A stretch of 64,000 nucleotides of DNA from Rhodococcus sp. P-2 (GCF_016598535.1 NZ_CP066779.1:5826053-5890052); one strand, 5' to 3'; shown: positions 9,402 through 19,973, numbered from the stretch's first letter. Made by a program: numbers and translations. Notes: generated from the letters alone by a model not told the origin.

Positions 9402-10037
9402 TCAGTGCCCGGCTTCTGCAACGTCAGGCGACTTGTCCGACTCGTTGCGCTCGAGCTGCGGGCCGGCGTCGACAGGCACGTCGACGGTGACCGAACCGGC
9501 CTTCTCGAACTTGAAGGTGATCGGGACGGTCAGGCCCGGGCGAACGCCCGCCTTGATGTCCTGGAGAACGACGAGAGTGAGCGCAGCGGGTGCGTCGTCG
9601 TTCTCTTCGTTGTTCTTGATCTGGGTCTCGGCCTCGGTCGCGGCACCTTCGCCTGCGGGCAACTGGCCGGCCTGCAGCGACGTCTGCGGCTTGATCGTCA
9701 GGCCGCCGACCTCTTCACCTGCGACGACGCGTGCTGCGTAGTCGGTGGTGATGCTGACGAGCTTGTCCGTGGTCTCGGCGCTGTCGTTCACGATGCTGAA
9801 GGCGAGCACGGCGTTGCCGCCCGGCTCGATGCTGTACTCCTCGGACGAGGGGTAAGCGATGTGCACGTTGCGCAGTGCGATCTCACCGAGGTCGGCGCTG
9901 TTGCCGTTCACGGCGGCCTGCTGGACGGCGGTCTGGCTCACCTGTCCGGAACCGCAAGCGGACAGCGCGATGGCTGCGCCTGCAGCCAGTGCAATGGCGG
10001 TAGCGACTCGACGAGTCGGCTTACGGATAGCAGTCAC
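9402..10037 (-). CDS. lpqE: Lipoprotein LpqE-like
   Basis: Exported lipoprotein, 211 residues. The signal peptide ends in the lipobox LSAC (ALSACGSGQ), so Cys at about residue 28 should be lipidated. The mature part contains a PCuAC-like beta domain (LRNVHIAYPSSEEYSIEPGGNAVLAF and later ALTLVVLQDIKAGVRPGLTVPITFKFE), and ends in a charged tail. M. tuberculosis LpqE (Rv3584) sits in the same place, between carD and radA. Some family members have been linked to metal handling. No clear Met-rich copper motif is visible here, so function remains open. Confidence 0.85.
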   Translation of the reverse strand: MTAIRKPTRRVATAIALAAGAAIALSACGSGQVSQTAVQQAAVNGNSADLGEIALRNVHIAYPSSEEYSIEPGGNAVLAFSIVNDSAETTDKLVSITTDYAARVVAGEEVGGLTIKPQTSLQAGQLPAGEGAATEAETQIKNNEENDDAPAALTLVVLQDIKAGVRPGLTVPITFKFEKAGSVTVDVPVDAGPQLERNESDKSPDVAEAGH

Positions 10038-10240
10038 GATTTGTCCTCCACGGCGTCAGGTTCGCACTCCACTAGGCAGAGTAGTAGATAAGGTCCCGCG
10101 GGCTGGCCGTCGGGTAGCCACAACGGTTGTCTGCGTGGGCTTTCAGTCGGTTACGCAGGGGTGCTCCAGACCAGTTGAATGCACGTACAACAAGCCCTGT
10201 CAACCCCTACGCTCGAGCAAGGATGCCCCTGACCTGCACA

Positions 10241-10791
<551 letters not shown>

Positions 10792-10813
10792 CTGCAACTC
10801 AACAAAGCTGACA

Positions 10814-11512
10814 GTGGCAGTAGTAGCCCTGGTACCTGCCGCAGGTCGGGGAGTGCGATTGGGTGAGAAAGTGCCCAAGGCATTTGTCGAACTCGGTGGG
10901 TGCACCATGCTTGCACGCGCGGTCGATGGACTCCGGAAATCCGGGGCGATCGACCGCGTTGTTGTCATTGTGCCGCCTGAACTGGTCGAATCCGTCGTAG
11001 CCGACCTCGGTCGTGCAGCGGACGTCGACGTCGTCGGCGGTGGTGACGAAAGAACCGATTCGGTTCGTGCCGGCCTCAGTGCGGCAGGCGATGCAGATTT
11101 TGTTCTCGTGCACGACGCTGCGCGGGCATTGACACCGCCGGAGTTGATCGCGCGCGTCGTCGACACCCTCCGAGCGGGCAGCTCCGCGGTCATCCCGGTA
11201 CTCCCGGTTACCGACACGATCAAGTCGGTCGACGTGCTCGGCGCAGTCACCGGTACGCCTCTGCGTTCGGAGTTGCGTGCGGTGCAAACTCCTCAGGGCT
11301 TCTCCACCGACGTCCTGCGCAGTGCGTACGAAGCCGGTGACGTCGCCGCGACCGACGACGCCGCTCTGGTCGAGCGTCTCGGTGTCTCGGTACAGACGAT
11401 TCCCGGCGATGCTCTCGCCTTCAAGATCACCACTCCGCTCGACCTGGTCCTGGCACGGGCGCTCCTGAGCTCGGAGACAGAGTTGAGCGCGGATTCACAG
11501 GACGGAAATTAG
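10814..11512 (+). CDS. ispD: 2-C-methyl-D-erythritol 4-phosphate cytidylyltransferase
   Basis: Third step of the MEP isoprenoid pathway: joins MEP and CTP to give CDP-ME. It has 232 residues from the GTG at 10814 ([17 protein letters not shown]), 22 bases after carD; starts further upstream lie inside carD. The nucleotide-binding loop is [17 protein letters not shown], followed by [13 protein letters not shown] and the C-terminal KITTPLDL motif of IspD. The stop codon abuts the ispF start, and the two act at nearby steps of the pathway, so translational coupling is likely. Confidence 0.96.
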   Translation: MAVVALVPAAGRGVRLGEKVPKAFVELGGCTMLARAVDGLRKSGAIDRVVVIVPPELVESVVADLGRAADVDVVGGGDERTDSVRAGLSAAGDADFVLVHDAARALTPPELIARVVDTLRAGSSAVIPVLPVTDTIKSVDVLGAVTGTPLRSELRAVQTPQGFSTDVLRSAYEAGDVAATDDAALVERLGVSVQTIPGDALAFKITTPLDLVLARALLSSETELSADSQDGN

Positions 11513-11989
<477 letters not shown>

Positions 11990-12000
11990 GATCGCTGGTC

Positions 12001-13395
12001 GTGACCCTGCGCCTATACGACACCGGTACGCGGGCCCTTCGGGATTTTGTTCCGTTGGCCCCCGGACATGCATCGGTGTACCTGTGTGGGGCGACAGTTC
12101 AGGGTGATCCTCACATCGGACACGTTCGCAGCGGCGTCGCTTTCGACGTGCTGCGACGCTGGCTGTTGGCGCACGGCAACGACGTTGCCTTCGTGCGCAA
12201 CGTGACGGACATCGACGACAAGATTCTCAACAAGGCCGCCGACGCCGGTCGACCTTGGTGGGAGTGGGCGACGACGTTCGAGCGTTCGTTCACGTGGGCC
12301 TACGACCAACTGGGTGTGCTGCCGCCGTCCATCGAGCCACGGGCCACCGGTCACGTGACGCAGATGGTCGAGATGATGGAACGCCTGATCGAGAACGGTC
12401 ACGCGTACGCGGCGGGCGGCGACGTCTACTTCGACGTGCAGAGCTATCCCGAGTACGGCGCGCTGTCCGGCCACAAACTCGACGACGTTCATCAGGGCGA
12501 GAGTGCCGCCGAGGGAAAGCGTGATCCTCGCGACTTCACACTCTGGAAGGCCGTGAAGCCCGGTGAGCCCTCGTGGCCGACACCGTGGGGACCCGGCCGT
12601 CCGGGCTGGCACCTCGAGTGCTCGGCCATGGCGGAGTTCTACCTCGGGGCGGCATTCGACATCCATTGTGGTGGACGCGATCTCGTCTTCCCGCACCACG
12701 AGAACGAAATTGCGCAGGCCAAGTGTGCCGGCGACGATTTCGCTCAGTACTGGTTGCACAACGGCTGGGTCACGATGAGTGGCGAGAAGATGTCCAAGTC
12801 GTTGGGCAATGTTCTCTCGGTGCCGAACGTGCTCAAGAAGGTTCGTCCGCAAGAACTTCGGTACTACCTCGGTAGTGCGCACTACCGTTCCAATCTCGAG
12901 TACTCGGACGAGGCGTTGGACGAAAGCGCGAAGTCCTACCAGGGGCTGGAGTCGTTCGTCCTGCGCACACACAAGCGTGCGGGTGGCGTCGAACTCGGCA
13001 CGTGGACCGAAGGTTTCGCGGCGGCTCTCGACAACGACTTGTCGGTGCCGATCGCGTTGGCCGAGATTCACGGCAAGGCGAGCGAAGGTAATTCCGCGCT
13101 CGCTGCCGGTGATCTCGACGCGGCTCGGGTGGCTGCCGGTCAGGTGCGGGCCATGCTCGCGATCCTGGGCGTCGACCCACTCGACGAGCATTGGACGCAG
13201 TCCGGTGGCGACACCGAGACGGCAATGGAAGCTTTGGACGTGTTGGTGCGGGCCGATCTCGATCGTCGGCAGCAGGCACGTACGGAAAAGAACTGGGCGG
13301 TGGCGGACGAGGTCCGCGATCGCCTCATCAAGGCGGGTATCGAAGTAACCGATACTCCCGACGGACCCGAATGGTCCCTTAAGGCAGGGCAGTAA
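12001..13395 (+). CDS. cysS: Cysteinyl-tRNA synthetase
   Basis: Charges tRNA-Cys; 464 residues from the GTG at 12001 ([16 protein letters not shown]). Longer in-frame starts overlap ispF and are rejected. Class I synthetase signatures are both present: HIGH in [11 protein letters not shown] (about residue 38) and KMSKS in [13 protein letters not shown]. Zinc ligands include the Cys in YLCGATVQ and the GWHLECSAM and [13 protein letters not shown] segments. The gene is followed two bases later by the rRNA methyltransferase gene, a pairing found widely in actinobacteria. Confidence 0.97.
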   Translation: MTLRLYDTGTRALRDFVPLAPGHASVYLCGATVQGDPHIGHVRSGVAFDVLRRWLLAHGNDVAFVRNVTDIDDKILNKAADAGRPWWEWATTFERSFTWAYDQLGVLPPSIEPRATGHVTQMVEMMERLIENGHAYAAGGDVYFDVQSYPEYGALSGHKLDDVHQGESAAEGKRDPRDFTLWKAVKPGEPSWPTPWGPGRPGWHLECSAMAEFYLGAAFDIHCGGRDLVFPHHENEIAQAKCAGDDFAQYWLHNGWVTMSGEKMSKSLGNVLSVPNVLKKVRPQELRYYLGSAHYRSNLEYSDEALDESAKSYQGLESFVLRTHKRAGGVELGTWTEGFAAALDNDLSVPIALAEIHGKASEGNSALAAGDLDAARVAAGQVRAMLAILGVDPLDEHWTQSGGDTETAMEALDVLVRADLDRRQQARTEKNWAVADEVRDRLIKAGIEVTDTPDGPEWSLKAGQ

Positions 13396-13397
13396 CA

Positions 13398-14369
13398 ATG
13401 GCTGGAAACTCGAGCAGGCGCGGCGCAGTCCGTAAGGGCGGCACCAAGAAGGGCCAGGTTGCCGGTTCCGGCGGTAAGCACCGTCGAGGTCTCGAAGGGC
13501 GTGGCGCTACGCCGCCCGCCGAGGCACGCACCAAGCATCCCGCGGCAAAGCGTGCAGCGCGCGCCGCACGTGCCGACGAGAAGCAGGGCCGCGGTGGCCG
13601 TCCGGGTCCGGGCCGCAAGGTTCTCGACGGTCCCGAAACAGTGCTCGGACGCAACCCGGTGGTCGAGTGCCTACGCGCCGGCGTTCCGGCGACGGCACTG
13701 TGGGTCGCCGTCGGCACCGAGAGCGACGATCGACTGAAGGAATCCGTTCAGCTCGCTGCGGACGCCGGCATCTCCATTCTCGAGGTGCCCCGCACCGATC
13801 TGGATCGCCTCAGCGCCAACGGTCTTCACCAGGGCATCGCCCTGCAGGTTCCGCCGTACCGCTACGCGCACCCGGACGATCTTCTGTCCGAGGCACGCAA
13901 GCATGCCGAGCCGCCGCTGCTCGTCGCGCTGGACAACATCACCGATCCCCGCAACCTGGGTGCCGTTGTGCGCTCGGTCGCAGCTTTCGGTGGACACGGC
14001 GTCGTGATTCCGGAGCGTCGCAGCGCGAGCGTGAGTGCTGTCGCTTGGCGTACCAGCGCCGGTGCTGCCGCTCGTCTGCCGATCGCTCGGGCCACCAACC
14101 TCACTCGTACGCTCAAGGACTGGGCGTCGAAGGGTGTTCAGGTCGTCGGTCTCGACGCCGAAGGTGACACGACCCTCGACGATTTCGACGGCAGCGGTCC
14201 CGTGGTGATCGTTGTCGGTTCCGAGGGCAAGGGCCTTTCGCGCCTCGTCCGCGAGAACTGCGACGCGATCCTGTCCATTCCGATGGCCGGTCCGGTCGAG
14301 TCGCTCAACGCCTCGGTTGCCGCCGGAGTCGTCCTGGCGGACATCGCCCGCAGGCGTCGTAGCAGCTGA
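13398..14369 (+). CDS. rlmB: 23S rRNA (guanosine-2'-O-)-methyltransferase, TrmH/SpoU family
   Basis: SAM-dependent ribose methyltransferase of the SPOUT class, 323 residues. A basic, low-complexity N-terminal extension (about residues 1-75, rich in Lys, Arg and Gly) precedes the substrate-binding domain ([14 protein letters not shown]). The knotted SPOUT domain has its three motifs: [31 protein letters not shown] and [15 protein letters not shown]. The assignment to G2251-type methylation (RlmB) rests on family similarity; the exact target nucleotide cannot be seen. It ends the carD-ispDF-cysS run. Confidence 0.92.
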   Translation: MAGNSSRRGAVRKGGTKKGQVAGSGGKHRRGLEGRGATPPAEARTKHPAAKRAARAARADEKQGRGGRPGPGRKVLDGPETVLGRNPVVECLRAGVPATALWVAVGTESDDRLKESVQLAADAGISILEVPRTDLDRLSANGLHQGIALQVPPYRYAHPDDLLSEARKHAEPPLLVALDNITDPRNLGAVVRSVAAFGGHGVVIPERRSASVSAVAWRTSAGAAARLPIARATNLTRTLKDWASKGVQVVGLDAEGDTTLDDFDGSGPVVIVVGSEGKGLSRLVRENCDAILSIPMAGPVESLNASVAAGVVLADIARRRRSS

Positions 14370-14403
14370 GTTGTAACGGCTTTCAGGTGAGCCTGGCGGG
14401 CAT

Positions 14404-16185
14404 CTAGCTCCGTACCGACCAGGCTTCCCAGAGCGCAGCGTAGGAACCGTCCGCGCCGATCAGTTCGTCATGTGTCCCGCTCTCGACTACGCGGCCACCG
14501 CTCATGACGAGTATCCGATCGGCGCGGACTGCTTGGCTCAGGCGGTGCGCTATCACCACGGCAGTCCTGCCGCTGACCGCAAGCTCGGCTGCCTGATCGA
14601 GAAGACCTGCTGCGGTGGTTCCGGCTTCGGCGGTCGCCTCGTCGAGGATCACGACTGGCGGATCGAGCAGAGCCAGTCGGACGAGGGCTATGTGCTGTGC
14701 CTGCGCCGCCGTCAACTGGTACCCGCCGGCCCCGACCCTGGTCTCGAGCCCGTCCGGAAGCTCGTGAATCCATTGAGCTTTCATTCCTTCGACGGCTTCG
14801 ACGATCTTCGCGTCGTCCGAATCTGGTGCACACAACCGGAGATCGTCGGCGATCGTCCCGACGAATACGTGAACTTCCTGGCTGACCAGGACGACTTTGT
14901 GTCGAAGTTCGGCGTCACTCAGGTCGTCAATCGGTGTGCCGTCGACGGTGATTCGCCCGTTCCCGACGGGAATGATTCCCGCAATCAGTTTGGCGAGTGT
15001 GGTTTTTCCGGCACCACTGCTGCCGACGACGGCGATTCGTTCCCCCGGTGCAATCGAGATCGAGATCGAATCGATCACCGGGGTGGACTGGTCGTACGAG
15101 TACGAAACCCGGTCCACCTCGACGCCGATGGGTTCGGACCGAGCCGAGACAGGAATGCTCGCGGGACGCCCCGGCATCGCGGTGACGCCGATCAGGCGAG
15201 CCAGGCTGGCACCCGCATCCTGCAATTCGTCGATGTTCGAGAGAAATACCGCGATGGGGCTGAACAGACTGTGGAAGTAGAGGGCAGCGGCGGTAGCGGC
15301 CCCGATGGACACCGATCCCGTGGTCACGAGCCAGTAGCCGACGCTCAGGACCGCAGCGAGTCCGAGCAGTTCGGCGCCGTTGAGTTGGGCGAAGAAGTTG
15401 GTACGCAATCGAACTGCCTGCATGTCGAAGCTGATGGCATGCTCGGAGGTCGCGGCGATTCTGCCGATGTGCTCGTCAGTTCTCCGCAGGGCAGTGACAG
15501 TGCCTGCGCCACCGAGGGTTTCGATGAGCTGCTGCCCTCGCCTGGCCTGCGCGGCGCGAGAGCGTCGGTAGACGGGTCCGGAGCGTCGGAGGAAATGTCG
15601 GAGAGAGAAGTAATGAATCGGCGCAACGGCAACGATTGCTACGGTGAAGCGCCAATCGATCACTCCCACGCCGACAAGCGTCAATGAAATCATGAACAGG
15701 GCAGACACCGTTGCGGGCAGTACCCGGGCGATGACAGTGTTGACCGCTTCGACATCACCCGAGACCCGAGAAATCAGATCACCGGTTCCGGCATCCTCGA
15801 CCAGCGACGACGGTTGCGCGAGCGTAGCGGCGAACACGTCTTCCCGAAGATCGGCCAGCACGTTCTGCGCGACATTCGCGAGAAGCTGTGTGCTCCACCA
15901 GGTCAGCGCAACTCCGGCCGCCGCTGCACCGAGCATGAACGCGGTGATGCGCAGGAGCGCGGCAAATGGTTTGCCCTCTGTGACCGCATCGACCATGAGT
16001 CCGAGCAACGCCGGGGTGGACAATCCGCAGGCTGTGGCGGAGAGAAGTACGACGGTCGTGAGTGCGAGCGCTCGCCTACGTGGCCGAAGCAGTGCCATCA
16101 ATGCGCGGACGGTCTGCTTGGTCGACGCGATCGGCAGGGCAGATGCAGGCGGAACAACAGATGCATCCGGAAGGGTATCGGTCAC
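14404..16185 (-). CDS. ABC transporter, fused permease-ATPase, catalytic-site half of a heterodimer
   Basis: Exporter-fold (type IV) ABC half-transporter, 593 residues, with six transmembrane helices in about residues 35-310 and a C-terminal nucleotide-binding domain. Walker A (GSSGAGKT, about 388-395), Q-loop Gln (about 436), Walker B with catalytic Glu (VVILDE, about 511-516) and switch His (IAHR, about 547) are all intact. The signature motif, however, is LTAAQ (about 491-495) instead of LSGGQ. The upstream partner has the opposite pattern, so one good composite ATP site would form. Its start overlaps the partner stop by ATGA. Proximity to a siderophore-binding lipoprotein and an iron-boxed AraC gene suggests an IrtAB- or YbtPQ-like siderophore importer; this is inference. 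Confidence 0.85.
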   Translation of the reverse strand: MTDTLPDASVVPPASALPIASTKQTVRALMALLRPRRRALALTTVVLLSATACGLSTPALLGLMVDAVTEGKPFAALLRITAFMLGAAAAGVALTWWSTQLLANVAQNVLADLREDVFAATLAQPSSLVEDAGTGDLISRVSGDVEAVNTVIARVLPATVSALFMISLTLVGVGVIDWRFTVAIVAVAPIHYFSLRHFLRRSGPVYRRSRAAQARRGQQLIETLGGAGTVTALRRTDEHIGRIAATSEHAISFDMQAVRLRTNFFAQLNGAELLGLAAVLSVGYWLVTTGSVSIGAATAAALYFHSLFSPIAVFLSNIDELQDAGASLARLIGVTAMPGRPASIPVSARSEPIGVEVDRVSYSYDQSTPVIDSISISIAPGERIAVVGSSGAGKTTLAKLIAGIIPVGNGRITVDGTPIDDLSDAELRHKVVLVSQEVHVFVGTIADDLRLCAPDSDDAKIVEAVEGMKAQWIHELPDGLETRVGAGGYQLTAAQAQHIALVRLALLDPPVVILDEATAEAGTTAAGLLDQAAELAVSGRTAVVIAHRLSQAVRADRILVMSGGRVVESGTHDELIGADGSYAALWEAWSVRS

Positions 16186-17840
16186 TGTGAGTCTCCTTCC
16201 CGAGCGTCGTCGTCGATCGTGACGACACGGTCACACGAATGGAGCAAGGTCGGACTCGAGGTGATCACCAGTATGGCCTTGTCGGGAAAGTTTCTCAGCG
16301 AGTGTGCAATTCGATGCTCGGTGACAGAATCCACGGAAGTGGTGGGTTCGTGAAGGACCAGGATCGGCTGCGGTTGATGGAGAGCGCGGGCGAGTAGTAG
16401 TCGTTGGCGCTGACCTCCGGAGAGCTTCTTTCCCTGCTCACCGACCTCGGAGTGGTGGCCGTCGGGCAGATGTGTCAACACGTCGTCGAGCGCCGATGAC
16501 GTCATTGCCGACGAGTCGACGCTCGGTGCTGCCAGATTGTCGAAGACGGTACCGGTGAACACGGTTCCTTCATGGGCGGAGACGAACACCTGATCGCGAA
16601 CTGCGTCCGGACCGAGTTGTGTTGCATCGGTGCCGAATACGAAATATCGGTTGCGGCCCAGCGGCGTCTGAAAGGCGAGTTGCAGTGCCAGTCGGTGAGC
16701 GGAATCGTCAGCGCGCACGCCCACCACTTCTCCGCGGCGAGCCGAGACGACCGTTCCGTTGTCGGTCGAAATCAGCAGGGCGTCTTCACTTCTGTCGGAG
16801 TCGATCGCGGCCGTGGAGTGCAGCGATTCGATCAGGTGTGGCTCGGCCAGCAGTTCGGACAGTCTGCGCGCGGAGCCTCGCTTTGCGGCGAGTTCGGCAC
16901 CGAAGAATCCCAGCGTTTCCATCGGCCCGGCAATCACCCTGCTCAGTCCGACCACGGTGACGAAGTTGCCCACGGTGATCGTGCCTTGATGCGCCATCCA
17001 CGCCGCCCCCAAGGCGACCGACGCCAGTACCAACGCCGAGACCCCGGAATTCAGCGCGGTCAGGCTGGACATCGCTCGGACCGTCCGGATCGCTGCCTTC
17101 ATGGATTCGCGGCTTGCGTGCACGTAGCGCGACAGTGCGGTGGGTTCGGCCCCGAAACCTTTCAATACCCGCAGGCCCAGCGTGAAATCCGTTGCCAGCG
17201 TTCCTGCCTCGGCTGCCTTCTTCTGCTCTGCATACACGCGCTCGTCCAGCGGACCGCTGATCTTGTGGATGAAAGCGAGTTGCGCAGCCGTGATGAGAAC
17301 GACGATCAGCGCGAGGGGCCAGGAGACGAAGGCAAGCGAAATCACTGCCGCGGCGAGCCCTGCGAAAGCCGAGCCCTGCTCGGCGACAACCCAGGAAAAG
17401 CCCGAGACGTGTGAGGCATCCGAGGTGGAGATGGTGAGAACTTCACCCGTCGAACGCTGAGCTTTCATGCCCCTGGCGTCGAGTACCCGTCTGGCTGCAT
17501 TCAGTCGTAGGTCGTGTTCGCCGTAGACGAAGACCTGTGTGTTCAGGCGAACCGCGATGCGCCACGACAGAGCAAGTCCGACGAACAGAGCACACAGCAC
17601 CGCAAGCCACACGAGAAGGGCTGTGCTGTCGGACTTTCCGATTGCCCGGTCGACGACGGTGCCGATCAGCACCGGAATGAGGGCCTGAGCTACCTGATAC
17701 GACGCCTGCCCTGCGACGGCTGCGACCAACCGCGGTCCGCGTCCGGAGGAGAACGATCCGATCTTGATCATCTCGATAGGACCGGTACGAGTTTCGGGCA
17801 GCGCTGACACTCGTGAAACTCCTCGCCCAGATCTGAACAC
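16182..17840 (-). CDS. ABC transporter, fused permease-ATPase, degenerate half of a heterodimer
   Basis: Partner half-transporter, 552 residues from a GTG at 17840; an ATG at 17771 (MIKIGSF) is an alternative start. Transmembrane helices occupy about residues 35-300. Its ATPase domain keeps a perfect signature, LSGGQ (about 473-477), and a normal D-loop (SVDS), but has lost the rest. The Walker A position reads GVRADDSAHR (about 374-383), with no GKS/T. The Q-loop Gln is Ala (FVSAHE), Walker B reads ILVLHE with His for Asp, and the switch His is Ser (VITSS). It can donate only the signature half of an ATP site. It is divergent from the binding-protein gene across 170 bases. Confidence 0.85.
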   Translation of the reverse strand: MFRSGRGVSRVSALPETRTGPIEMIKIGSFSSGRGPRLVAAVAGQASYQVAQALIPVLIGTVVDRAIGKSDSTALLVWLAVLCALFVGLALSWRIAVRLNTQVFVYGEHDLRLNAARRVLDARGMKAQRSTGEVLTISTSDASHVSGFSWVVAEQGSAFAGLAAAVISLAFVSWPLALIVVLITAAQLAFIHKISGPLDERVYAEQKKAAEAGTLATDFTLGLRVLKGFGAEPTALSRYVHASRESMKAAIRTVRAMSSLTALNSGVSALVLASVALGAAWMAHQGTITVGNFVTVVGLSRVIAGPMETLGFFGAELAAKRGSARRLSELLAEPHLIESLHSTAAIDSDRSEDALLISTDNGTVVSARRGEVVGVRADDSAHRLALQLAFQTPLGRNRYFVFGTDATQLGPDAVRDQVFVSAHEGTVFTGTVFDNLAAPSVDSSAMTSSALDDVLTHLPDGHHSEVGEQGKKLSGGQRQRLLLARALHQPQPILVLHEPTTSVDSVTEHRIAHSLRNFPDKAILVITSSPTLLHSCDRVVTIDDDAREGDSQ

Positions 17841-17927
17841 TCGTTGTGCAGTTCTACGGTAGAGCCGGTGTGAGTGCGGAAAGTGCTCGCAGATGCCAAG
17901 GGCTACGCGGCAGCGGACAGATGGAGC

Positions 17928-17960
17928 ATCGAGACCCCATTACCGGGATCAGGTCTCGAT
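17928..17960. promoter_or_regulatory. Inverted repeat between ABC pair and binding-protein gene
   Basis: A perfect 9-bp inverted repeat, ATCGAGACC at 17928-17936 and GGTCTCGAT at 17952-17960, separated by 15 bases, lies in the 170-base divergent gap. Arm centres are 24 bases apart. It could be an operator for the nearby AraC-type regulator or a leader hairpin of the lipoprotein mRNA. No good DtxR/IdeR box was seen in this gap. Confidence 0.4.
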
Positions 17961-18010
17961 ATACCTGCTTGGTCGAAACAAAGTACGTTTGCGAAGAGAG
18001 CTGACAGAAG

Positions 18011-19000
18011 ATGAAAAGCACTATCCGAATAATGGCTGCGGTGGCCGCAATTGCCCTGCTCGCAGGATGCCAGAGCAGCACCGAGTCAACAGCGTCGGAG
18101 GACGTGACGCAGTTGGCCGAGGCCGGCGCGCTGCCCGTTACCGTTGATCATGCGTACGGCTCGACCACCATCGAGACCGAACCTCAGCGGATCGTGACCA
18201 TCGGTTGGAACAGCCAGGATTCGGTCCTCGCACTGGGCAAGACGCCCGTCGCCATGGAGTCGTTCAGTGGGGCAGGCTTGGAGAACGGAATCCTGCCCTG
18301 GGACGAAGAATTGTTGGGCGATGTCGAACCCACGTTGCTCGACAGCACTTCCGGTGTGCCGTTCGAGCAGATCCTGGCGTTGGAGCCGGACGTGATCATC
18401 GCGGTGGTCTCGGGAATCACCGAAGACGACTATGCACGTCTTTCTCAGATCGCACCCACGATTCCGTTCAAGGAGACCGCATGGGCGACTACGTGGCAGG
18501 AGCAGTTGTCGACCATCGGTTCAGTACTCGGACAACCGAAGCGGGCGGCTGAGCTGATCGAGGAAACCGACGATTCCATCGCCGACCTGGCTGCGGGTTC
18601 CCCGAATCTGAACGGGAAAACCCTGACCTTCCTGTCGGGAAACATCGACGGCCTCACCAACTACTGCGCTGACGACGGCAGAGTCATCCTGATGTCCCAG
18701 CTCGGACTGAAGCAGTCGGCCGGAAGCGCCGAGCTGTGCGGCGACACCCAGGGATCGGTGACTGCATCGCGCGAACAGTACAACGAACTGGACGCGGACG
18801 TGATCGTGCTCAACGACGCGAGTGGTCAGGGGCTCCCCGGGTTGATGGGGGACAAGTTGTTTGCCGACCTGCCGGCAGTCAAGGACGGCAGGCTGATTCA
18901 GCAGCTCGGTCTGGCACGAGTCATGGCCTTGGCCTCACCCACGTCGCTGAGCGTCAAATATGCCTTCGCCGAACTGGTCTCGAAGATGAACGGGTTCTGA
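18011..19000 (+). CDS. Iron-siderophore-binding lipoprotein (FecB/FepB class)
   Basis: Periplasmic-type substrate-binding protein tethered to the membrane, 329 residues. The signal peptide ends in lipobox LLAGC (Cys about residue 20). The TroA/FecB fold phrases are clear: STTIETEPQRIVTIGWNSQDSVLALG, then FEQILALEPDVIIAV, and near the end LFADLPAVKDGRLIQ. Ligands of this class are ferric siderophores, sometimes heme or cobalamin. It is divergent from the two fused ABC proteins and convergent with an AraC regulator. No classical FecCD permease is nearby, which is why the exporter-fold pair is the leading candidate partner. Confidence 0.88.
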   Translation: MKSTIRIMAAVAAIALLAGCQSSTESTASEDVTQLAEAGALPVTVDHAYGSTTIETEPQRIVTIGWNSQDSVLALGKTPVAMESFSGAGLENGILPWDEELLGDVEPTLLDSTSGVPFEQILALEPDVIIAVVSGITEDDYARLSQIAPTIPFKETAWATTWQEQLSTIGSVLGQPKRAAELIEETDDSIADLAAGSPNLNGKTLTFLSGNIDGLTNYCADDGRVILMSQLGLKQSAGSAELCGDTQGSVTASREQYNELDADVIVLNDASGQGLPGLMGDKLFADLPAVKDGRLIQQLGLARVMALASPTSLSVKYAFAELVSKMNGF

Positions 19001-19004
19001 CCAG

Positions 19005-19802
19005 TTAGGCTGACAATTCGCACGCGTCCGAGTAATAGTTCTTCGGTGTCCGTCCGGTGACCTTGCGGAACACGCTGGTGAAGGCGCTGGGGGTTTCGTA
19101 TCCGACGCGACGGCTCACCGTCGAAACGGGAACGCCCGCAGCGAGATAGGACATCGCGGCGCGGACGCGAACTTGAATTCTCCACTCGGTGAAGGACATC
19201 CCCGTGCCCTGAGAGAACACGCGGCTCAGGGTGCGGGGGCTTCCACCGACCACATAGGCCCAATCGGCAAGCCCGCGTTGATCGGCGGGGTCGGCGATCA
19301 AGCGGCGTGCAACGGCGAGGGCCCGGGGATCGGCGGGCATCGGCACCGCGACATCGGCCGCCTCGATGGGTGCGAGGGTGTCGAAGACTACTGATTCTGC
19401 CCGCAAGCGAGCTTCGGTCGGCATGTTTCGCTGGTGCAGATGGATGAGCATCGTCTTGACCACGTCGTCTATGCCGATGATCGCGGGTTTGGTCCACGGG
19501 TGGGGAAACGACTCGGGCCGGAAGTAGGTGAAGCGTGCCTCGGTGGATGCGCCGAGCGTGATGCGGCGTGGAGTTCCAGCCGGAATCCACATGCCGACCG
19601 TCGGTGGGATCTGCCAACGAACGTCGTCGATATACGCGCTCATCTCTCCGGAAGCGCCCCACAGGAGTTCATGTTCGGGATGGCGGATCTCGCGCCACAC
19701 CCGCTTCTGATCGCGCCCGATGGTGGACGTCGTCATGGCGAAGGGGAGCGGTACGTACCGGCCCGCCGGCACAGCCCAGTACGGAAATCCTGTGGAACTC
19801 AT
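19005..19802 (-). CDS. AraC family transcriptional regulator, probable iron regulator
   Basis: 265 residues from the ATG at 19800-19802 (MSSTGFPYWAVPAGRYVPL). An N-terminal cupin-like sensor region (about 1-150) includes VGMWIPAGTPRRITLGA. The C-terminal double helix-turn-helix has a first helix near GLADWAYVVGGSPRTLSRVF and the AraC signature VSTVSRRVGYETPSAFTSVF. A DtxR/IdeR-like box lies 24-42 bases upstream of the start, so iron probably represses this gene. RipA of Corynebacterium glutamicum and YbtA of Yersinia are family precedents for iron-linked AraC regulators. It ends four bases from the convergent lipoprotein gene. Confidence 0.87.
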   Translation of the reverse strand: MSSTGFPYWAVPAGRYVPLPFAMTTSTIGRDQKRVWREIRHPEHELLWGASGEMSAYIDDVRWQIPPTVGMWIPAGTPRRITLGASTEARFTYFRPESFPHPWTKPAIIGIDDVVKTMLIHLHQRNMPTEARLRAESVVFDTLAPIEAADVAVPMPADPRALAVARRLIADPADQRGLADWAYVVGGSPRTLSRVFSQGTGMSFTEWRIQVRVRAAMSYLAAGVPVSTVSRRVGYETPSAFTSVFRKVTGRTPKNYYSDACELSA

Positions 19803-19825
19803 CGATGGATCATACCGCGAATGAC

Positions 19826-19844
19826 TTAGGTAATGCTTTCCTAT
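19826..19844. promoter_or_regulatory. DtxR/IdeR-like iron box
   Basis: TTAGGTAATGCTTTCCTAT matches the 19-bp DtxR/IdeR consensus TTAGGTTAGGCTAACCTAA at 14 positions, including both outer TTAGGT and CCTA arms. It lies just upstream of the AraC gene start, where binding of the iron-loaded repressor would block transcription. The match was made by eye against the known consensus. Confidence 0.7.
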
Positions 19845-19973
19845 TTGGTTGTTCGATGCAGAGCGCGACGGAGTGCGATCGCGACAAAAGTTCGAGGGTG
19901 GCACCGAGTCCGAAGATTCGATGCCACCCTCGATCACATTCCCCGACGGAGTGTTCTTGGTGGAGCGGGTGAA

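Noticed and set aside
12013-13398. A 461-codon open frame antisense to cysS, and similar long antisense frames opposite other genes such as 49003-50595.
   Set aside because: High-GC codon bias keeps the antisense frames open. The sense-strand proteins have full family motifs, and the antisense products match nothing I recognise.
17928-17960. The inverted repeat as a second DtxR/IdeR box.
   Set aside because: The arms (ATCGAGACC) do not resemble TTAGGTTAG and the 15-base spacer is too long for that family.
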